A DNA stretch of 10,512 bases from Actinomycetota bacterium (GTDB lineage Bacteria; Actinomycetota; Aquicultoria; Aquicultorales; Aquicultoraceae). Made by a program: the position numbers and the translations under genes. How positions within the stretch are numbered: the stretch's first letter is position 1; every line of letters starts with the position of its first letter. The DNA is taken from the NCBI GenBank assembly GCA_030017355.1, contig JASEIR010000013.1, positions 13,690 through 24,201 on the forward strand, in the 5' to 3' direction. Positions 6,877 through 10,512 of this stretch are shown one piece after another. Below the pieces are notes generated by a model. It saw only the letters and a program-made list of their open reading frames with translations, did not search any database and was not told the DNA's origin.

Positions 6877-8494
6877 CGCCATACACCTTTGTATTTAGAT
6901 CATCGAAGACTTTCTTTTGCTTAACTGCATCTAGGATTATCCCTGAGCCGATTGAAACTTCATCACAGAAACTGCTGTAGTTTTTAGCGTCGATGACCAC
7001 CGGCATAGGCAGCGCAAATCCAGTTAGCAAAAATTGCCTTGGCTCCAGATTGTTTATTAAGATTTTAAGAGTCCCCTGATTAGGCAGCCCTGTTAAAACT
7101 GCATTAATATCTCGCTCGTCACCGAGCTCGCCGACAATTCGTGTTCCTACCTGGGAGAGCACCTCGTCATCAATGCCGCTTGGCCTCTGATCAATCAAAA
7201 GCAGAACCATATTATACTTTCTCATCTCGCGGGCAATTGTACCAAAGGTGGTTTGACGAGCTACCTGAGGGTCCAGAAACTTATGCGCTTCTTCAATGGT
7301 AATAATTAAAGGTTTTGGCCCCTCGATGCCCTCTGCCCGAGCAAAGTCTGTCTTATCTATATATAGCTTATGCAGCCTACGCGTTAAGATATTTGCAACA
7401 AGGATGTAGGCAAGCATTGAGTTGTAACGGCCAAATTGGAAGACGATGTGTCTGCCGGCCTGAATTTCCCCCATGATCCGTTCAACTGTGTCATCAGCCA
7501 CTTCCTTTCTGATAAAGGGAAGCTTCTTTAAGCGGATCAGGCAGCGGTGAAGTTTGCCCAATGCTTGCTCATTTACTTTCAAATCCTCAACAACTGCGGG
7601 AAAATCATCTGTATCCATTTCAAGGAACCGCGAAAGCCATTTTTCCTCGCCCCATTTATCAGACATACGATACATGGTTTCAATCCCAGCTTGCGTTAGT
7701 CCAAGCTCGCCTGCTGCTAGCTCGAGGTCAGCTATCTCAATTGCACTGTAAGGTATCTGGACGTCATAATCTGGGCGAACTCTGCGGTAGAGCGGCGAAT
7801 CGCCATCAACTGTAAAAATAGCCACCTTGCTTCCCAAGAGCTGCCTTAAACTTGGATCATCAATACCTGTGCTCTCATTTGTTGCACTCCAGCCGTACTC
7901 GCCATGCATGTCGAAGATCAAGTTTACCGCCAGGTCGCTCTTTATAAGATATCCAAGGACCATACGGGTAAGCACACTTTTACCAGAGCCGCTTTTGCCA
8001 AATATAGCGTTGCTTCTTTTGCAGAACTTCTCAAGATTTAAGCAAACTGGAACATCCATAAAGATTGGTGAGCCAATCTCTGGGCTGTTTTTGTCAGGCT
8101 TTCCAAATATTAAAGAGACATCTTTTTCTGTTGCCTCGCACACGTTTGAAAAATGAGGTGGTACGGTAGTCGATGGACGCGGCCTATCGTCTTCCATGGG
8201 ATTTTGTGGCATAACAAGCATTGGCTGTATTGAAAGCTTGTAGAAGGTATTTATTCCTGCATGGACTTGTTTTGCAAAATCATCGCTTGGCGGATTTAAC
8301 AGAATATCCTCGTTTGTAGCTTGAAGCGAGACATCTTTAAGAAGGCAAAAAAACTTATTTTCTTTTCCATCAACAACGACAAGCCTGCCAACCGATATGT
8401 CTTCTACATTAACGTCCTCAGAGAGCTTTGCTTCAAGGCCAGACAGCAGCGAACCAGATATAAGCTTGCCAATTCTTTTCTGTCTATCTACCAT
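6854..8494 (-). CDS. herA: HerA-type hexameric DNA translocase/helicase ATPase
   Basis: This 546-residue FtsK/HerA-family ATPase is expected to form a hexameric ring that pumps DNA and drives the NurA nuclease during end resection. Residues about 6-65 (RIGKLISGSLLSG onwards, with VGRLVVVDG and FFCLLKDVSL) look like the N-terminal HAS-barrel typical of HerA. Walker A is GKSGSGKS (166-173), followed by the HerA-like LIFDMHGEYGW (192-202). Walker B is PLIITIEEAHKFL (395-407, catalytic Glu401/Glu402). Then come a sensor-like LLLIDQRPSGI (431-441) and TRIVGEL (451-457), which holds a candidate arginine finger, Arg452. The ATG at 8494 has AGGAGGA 6 nt upstream and overlaps the preceding gene by 11 nt. 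Bacterial HerA homologues also occur in defence systems, but the NurA and Mre11-Rad50 partners point to DNA repair. Confidence 0.93.
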   Translation of the reverse strand: MVDRQKRIGKLISGSLLSGLEAKLSEDVNVEDISVGRLVVVDGKENKFFCLLKDVSLQATNEDILLNPPSDDFAKQVHAGINTFYKLSIQPMLVMPQNPMEDDRPRPSTTVPPHFSNVCEATEKDVSLIFGKPDKNSPEIGSPIFMDVPVCLNLEKFCKRSNAIFGKSGSGKSVLTRMVLGYLIKSDLAVNLIFDMHGEYGWSATNESTGIDDPSLRQLLGSKVAIFTVDGDSPLYRRVRPDYDVQIPYSAIEIADLELAAGELGLTQAGIETMYRMSDKWGEEKWLSRFLEMDTDDFPAVVEDLKVNEQALGKLHRCLIRLKKLPFIRKEVADDTVERIMGEIQAGRHIVFQFGRYNSMLAYILVANILTRRLHKLYIDKTDFARAEGIEGPKPLIITIEEAHKFLDPQVARQTTFGTIAREMRKYNMVLLLIDQRPSGIDDEVLSQVGTRIVGELGDERDINAVLTGLPNQGTLKILINNLEPRQFLLTGFALPMPVVIDAKNYSSFCDEVSIGSGIILDAVKQKKVFDDLNTKVYGDDQIIFD

Positions 8495-9065
8495 CGCTTA
8501 TCCTCCTGATGATGCTTCTTGCCTTCTCATATTCGTCTTTAAGAAGTTGTGCTATCTCCTGGCCCGCCCTCACTAGGAAGTTACGGTCGCTACCACGCTC
8601 TCTGTATGCAAGGCGGATTGATGCAGCCACCAGCTCTTCCACAGGAAGCCCGGGAAGTGAGTTTATGCTGCGTATAAACTCCAAATCTTCAGTTAAATCC
8701 AGTACCTCCTGCTTGCTACATGGGTAGACGAAACTATGTATTCTTGGCGGGAAAGGTGGAAGGTAAGCTCTTATACGGCCGGCGTCGTTAAAGCCAATGA
8801 CGGCTGCCTCGAACTCAACCTTTAAAAACTCAGCGATTTGTGGCTGTTGCTTAAGCAATTCTTCGCGCTCAATACCAAAAGCCATGGCCCTTCGGTTTGG
8901 GTCAATGCTTGTTTCGTAGACGTTAAAAACAAGTCCATAGATACTCATACCTTGGCTCTCAGCACGGACAAAGCTTCCAAAATAGGGTGGGTTTAACAAG
9001 TTATCACTTTGCGCTAAGAATCTAGTTGTATATACCTGAATTACTTCACCAATTCGATCTGTCAT
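8484..9065 (-). CDS. Uncharacterised small protein, HAS-barrel-like, between nurA and herA
   Basis: This 193-residue protein has no catalytic motif that I recognise. Its N-terminal half is beta-rich: RIGEVIQVYTTRFLAQS (4-20), PPYFGSFVRA (26-35), IYGLVFNVYETSIDPNRRAM (42-61) and FEAAVIGFND (85-94). This pattern of a start-of-barrel 'IGEVI' strand, a 'FGSFVR' strand and a 'YGLVFN' strand resembles the HAS-barrel found at the N-terminus of HerA and some ATP synthase subunits. The C-terminal part (about 142-193) is helical and charged. It starts at an ATG directly after the nurA stop (TAAATG) and overlaps herA by 11 nt, so it is almost certainly made with both. A role as an adaptor or loading factor between NurA and the HerA ring is inference; the fold assignment is by eye only. 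Confidence 0.75.
   Translation of the reverse strand: MTDRIGEVIQVYTTRFLAQSDNLLNPPYFGSFVRAESQGMSIYGLVFNVYETSIDPNRRAMAFGIEREELLKQQPQIAEFLKVEFEAAVIGFNDAGRIRAYLPPFPPRIHSFVYPCSKQEVLDLTEDLEFIRSINSLPGLPVEELVAASIRLAYRERGSDRNFLVRAGQEIAQLLKDEYEKARSIIRRISDGR
8501..8507 (-). promoter_or_regulatory. Shine-Dalgarno site of herA within the preceding gene
   Basis: AGGAGGA on the minus strand lies 6 nt before the herA ATG and inside the last codons of the HAS-barrel-like gene. It fixes the herA start and the 11-nt overlap. Confidence 0.8.
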
Positions 9066-10280
9066 TTATATAAAGCCTCCCCTTTTACGAAGAGCCTTTT
9101 GGGATTCTTTTATTGGAGCACTTTGCCTTATTAATGATTGCAAAACAAGTTGATCAAACATGCTTTTATCAGAAGATTTTACAACTGCCTGCTCATGTGC
9201 TTCAGCTACTACTATTGGATAGCCCATTCCTTTATTTGCCTGGTCAAGGCATATTGCATGTAGAAGATTAAGAGCTTCCTTATTGCGAGCAACCCACCCT
9301 GGCACCTCAATTCTAGCGATCTCCCTTCCAACGTTTAAGTAGAAGAAAAATACCTTCTCATCGCCATAAGCTTTAAGAATCTCTGAGCTGCTTTCAAAAA
9401 GAGAAGAGCGCTCACCATCTTTTAGTAAGCAGCGGAAAAGCTGGGCATCTGTAACTCCGTTTATCTTATCACAGGGCAGAGAACCATCAAAGCCCGAGGT
9501 TTTATAGGCACATTTATCGCAATCTACTATCTTGCTTGGACAAAGACTTACTTTTAATGCATTTACTGCATCGTTACTACCCGGCAAGCTAATATATCCG
9601 CCAACCGGCACACCTAGCTCCTTGCTATCAGATATTAGCCTCATAAAAGATAAAAAGGATTGAAGTTTTAAGTCATCTGTGCCTAGCCTTTGCAGCCGCT
9701 CTGGGTCAGTTTCAATGCTCCACAGTATAAGAGTGCCATCAACAAAGGCAACAGCTGGTCTGTTGCTGCATGATTTTATTGCGGCTAAGAGGGCTTCCGA
9801 TTCCATCTTCTGCCTAAGAACTGCCAAGACTTGGCCTTCTATTGAGCGCTCCTCCCCGCCAAAGCGGCACTTAATATCATTCTCTTCAAAGAAAAGATAT
9901 GGCTCACTTTTAAGTTTGTAAGGTTTGCTGTCCTGGAATCTACCGTAGTTTAATTCAGCAAAACCTATATTTATAAGAAATGCGCTGTGTGGACTGTGCC
10001 TGTTGGGGCTTATCTGTGAGCCATCTGCTGAGAGAGCGCTGTAGGATTTAGGACAATCAATTGGGGGATGTGATTTAAAGGGACTCTCATCAGTTGGTAT
10101 GGCAACCAGCCATGACGTGGTTGCACGTGCTAGCTTATGCCTAAATGCATCGATATTGCCTAAGATCATTTTGACTTGGTCTTTTGCAATCCCAAGAGCT
10201 TGCTCTAGATAGTGGGCACGGCCTTGCTGATAACTGCTAAGCGCTGCTATTTGTACATATAGTTTGCTTAAATCCAGCAA
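9066..10280 (-). CDS. nurA: NurA-domain 5'-3' nuclease
   Basis: This encodes the nuclease partner of HerA; NurA dimers degrade DNA ends 5' to 3' in a manganese-dependent reaction. With the TTG start at 10280 it has 404 residues and begins (M)LDLSKLYVQI, which resembles known NurA N-termini. GGGGGTGG lies 5 nt upstream of this TTG. An ATG at 10364 in the same frame lacks an SD and would add 28 residues that do not look like NurA. Metal-site motifs are ADGSQI (Asp86) and FVDGTLILW (Asp181). The C-terminal part has FFYLNVGREIARIEVPGW and GYPIVVAEAHEQAVV (His362), both characteristic. Four cysteines (247, 254, 257, 270), in CP-x5-C-x2-C-x12-C spacing, form a possible zinc site. It is the first gene of the operon; its TAA abuts the ATG of the next gene. 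Confidence 0.9.
   Translation of the reverse strand: MLDLSKLYVQIAALSSYQQGRAHYLEQALGIAKDQVKMILGNIDAFRHKLARATTSWLVAIPTDESPFKSHPPIDCPKSYSALSADGSQISPNRHSPHSAFLINIGFAELNYGRFQDSKPYKLKSEPYLFFEENDIKCRFGGEERSIEGQVLAVLRQKMESEALLAAIKSCSNRPAVAFVDGTLILWSIETDPERLQRLGTDDLKLQSFLSFMRLISDSKELGVPVGGYISLPGSNDAVNALKVSLCPSKIVDCDKCAYKTSGFDGSLPCDKINGVTDAQLFRCLLKDGERSSLFESSSEILKAYGDEKVFFFYLNVGREIARIEVPGWVARNKEALNLLHAICLDQANKGMGYPIVVAEAHEQAVVKSSDKSMFDQLVLQSLIRQSAPIKESQKALRKRGGFI
9077..9083 (-). promoter_or_regulatory. Shine-Dalgarno site of the HAS-barrel-like gene, inside nurA
   Basis: GGGGAGG on the minus strand lies 11 nt before the ATG at 9065, within the last codons of nurA. The spacing is slightly long. With the TAAATG junction it supports coupled translation. 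Confidence 0.6.
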
Positions 10281-10407
10281 GACAACCACCCCCAAACAGT
10301 CGTTCGGTATTATTTTATCAGAAGGATAAGCGGATGGGTAGGGGAAGTGGTAGACAATTATCATCCGTAAGAGCGGTCACATCTTGAATTTTAGTGTATC
10401 ACCAAAG

Positions 10408-10512
10408 CTACGGCCTATAATCCTTTCCACCAAGAACAAAAGAGAAAGGATACAGGGAAGCATCCTTTACCAGATTACACCTAACTGGATTCTCATAGAT
10501 AAAAAGAGCACA
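10408..10512 (-). CDS. C-terminal end of a REP-associated tyrosine transposase (RAYT, IS200-like)
   Basis: An open frame enters from beyond 10512 and stops at TAG (10408-10410), giving 34 residues. It contains IYENPVRCNLVKDASLYPFS, which matches the very characteristic 'Y-(I/H)-NPV-r-a-gLV-k-d-p-e-dYpwSS' C-terminal segment of RAYT / Transposase_17 (Y1_Tnp) proteins. These are single-strand DNA transposases related to IS200/IS605 that mobilise REP-type palindromes. The catalytic HUH and tyrosine motifs would lie outside the window, so it is not possible to say whether the gene is intact. It is 128 bp upstream of the preferred nurA start, on the same strand. Confidence 0.75.
   Translation of the reverse strand, partial: CALFIYENPVRCNLVKDASLYPFSFVLGGKDYRP

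Noticed and set aside
2836..10280. HerA-nuclease cluster as a phage-defence island
   Set aside because: HerA homologues paired with SIR2 or DUF4297 effectors form defence systems, but here the partners are NurA and a complete Mre11-Rad50 pair. No toxin-like effector or integrase is present. DNA repair is the simpler reading, although an antiphage side role is not excluded.
10373..10379. Single GCGGTCA heptamer near nurA matching the repeat unit at 6794
   Set aside because: One 7-bp match is expected by chance in a window this size and has no tandem neighbours.
10420..10451. 8-bp inverted repeat ATCCTTTC ... GAAAGGAT upstream of nurA as a terminator or REP palindrome
   Set aside because: It lies inside the coding region of the transposase tail, has a 16-nt loop and no T-run, and a third partial copy nearby (10462-10468) suggests compositional repetition.

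Overview
The window looks bacterial. The evidence is strong Shine-Dalgarno (SD) sites, an intrinsic terminator, a signal peptide in front of a multiheme cytochrome, a class-A small heat shock protein and the tail of a REP-associated tyrosine transposase. Base composition is moderately AT-rich. A multiheme c-type cytochrome beside an archaeal-style DNA-end-processing operon suggests an anaerobic or subsurface, possibly thermophilic lineage, such as a deep-branching Actinomycetota or Bacillota relative. That placement is inference; nothing in the window fixes the taxon.

Layout: (1) Positions 1-231, minus strand, hold the first 77 codons of a PLP-dependent class I/II aminotransferase. (2) A 169-bp divergent spacer follows, then an Hsp20 gene (401-835, plus) ending in a clear intrinsic terminator (866-892). 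(3) Positions 939-2534, minus, encode a secreted cytochrome with six CXXCH motifs and one CX3CH motif. (4) A 301-bp gap (2535-2835) separates it from the main locus. (5) Positions 2836-10280, minus, form one tight five-gene operon, transcribed nurA - small HAS-barrel-like gene - herA - sbcD/mre11 - sbcC/rad50. Junctions overlap or abut with no spacer, and two of them read TAAATG. (6) Positions 10408-10512, minus, hold the C-terminal end of a RAYT/IS200-like transposase just upstream of the operon.

The centre of interest is the five-gene operon. In archaea HerA, NurA, Mre11 and Rad50 are commonly encoded together and make the 3' overhangs that start recombinational repair of double-strand breaks. 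Here the same four functions are co-transcribed in an apparent bacterium, with an uncharacterised fifth protein between the nuclease and the helicase. Mre11-Rad50 would sense and open DNA ends; the HerA hexamer with NurA would translocate and resect. A cluster of 7-bp GC-rich tandem repeats sits at the herA-sbcD junction and is translated in frame as an unusual basic, low-complexity N-terminal extension of SbcD.
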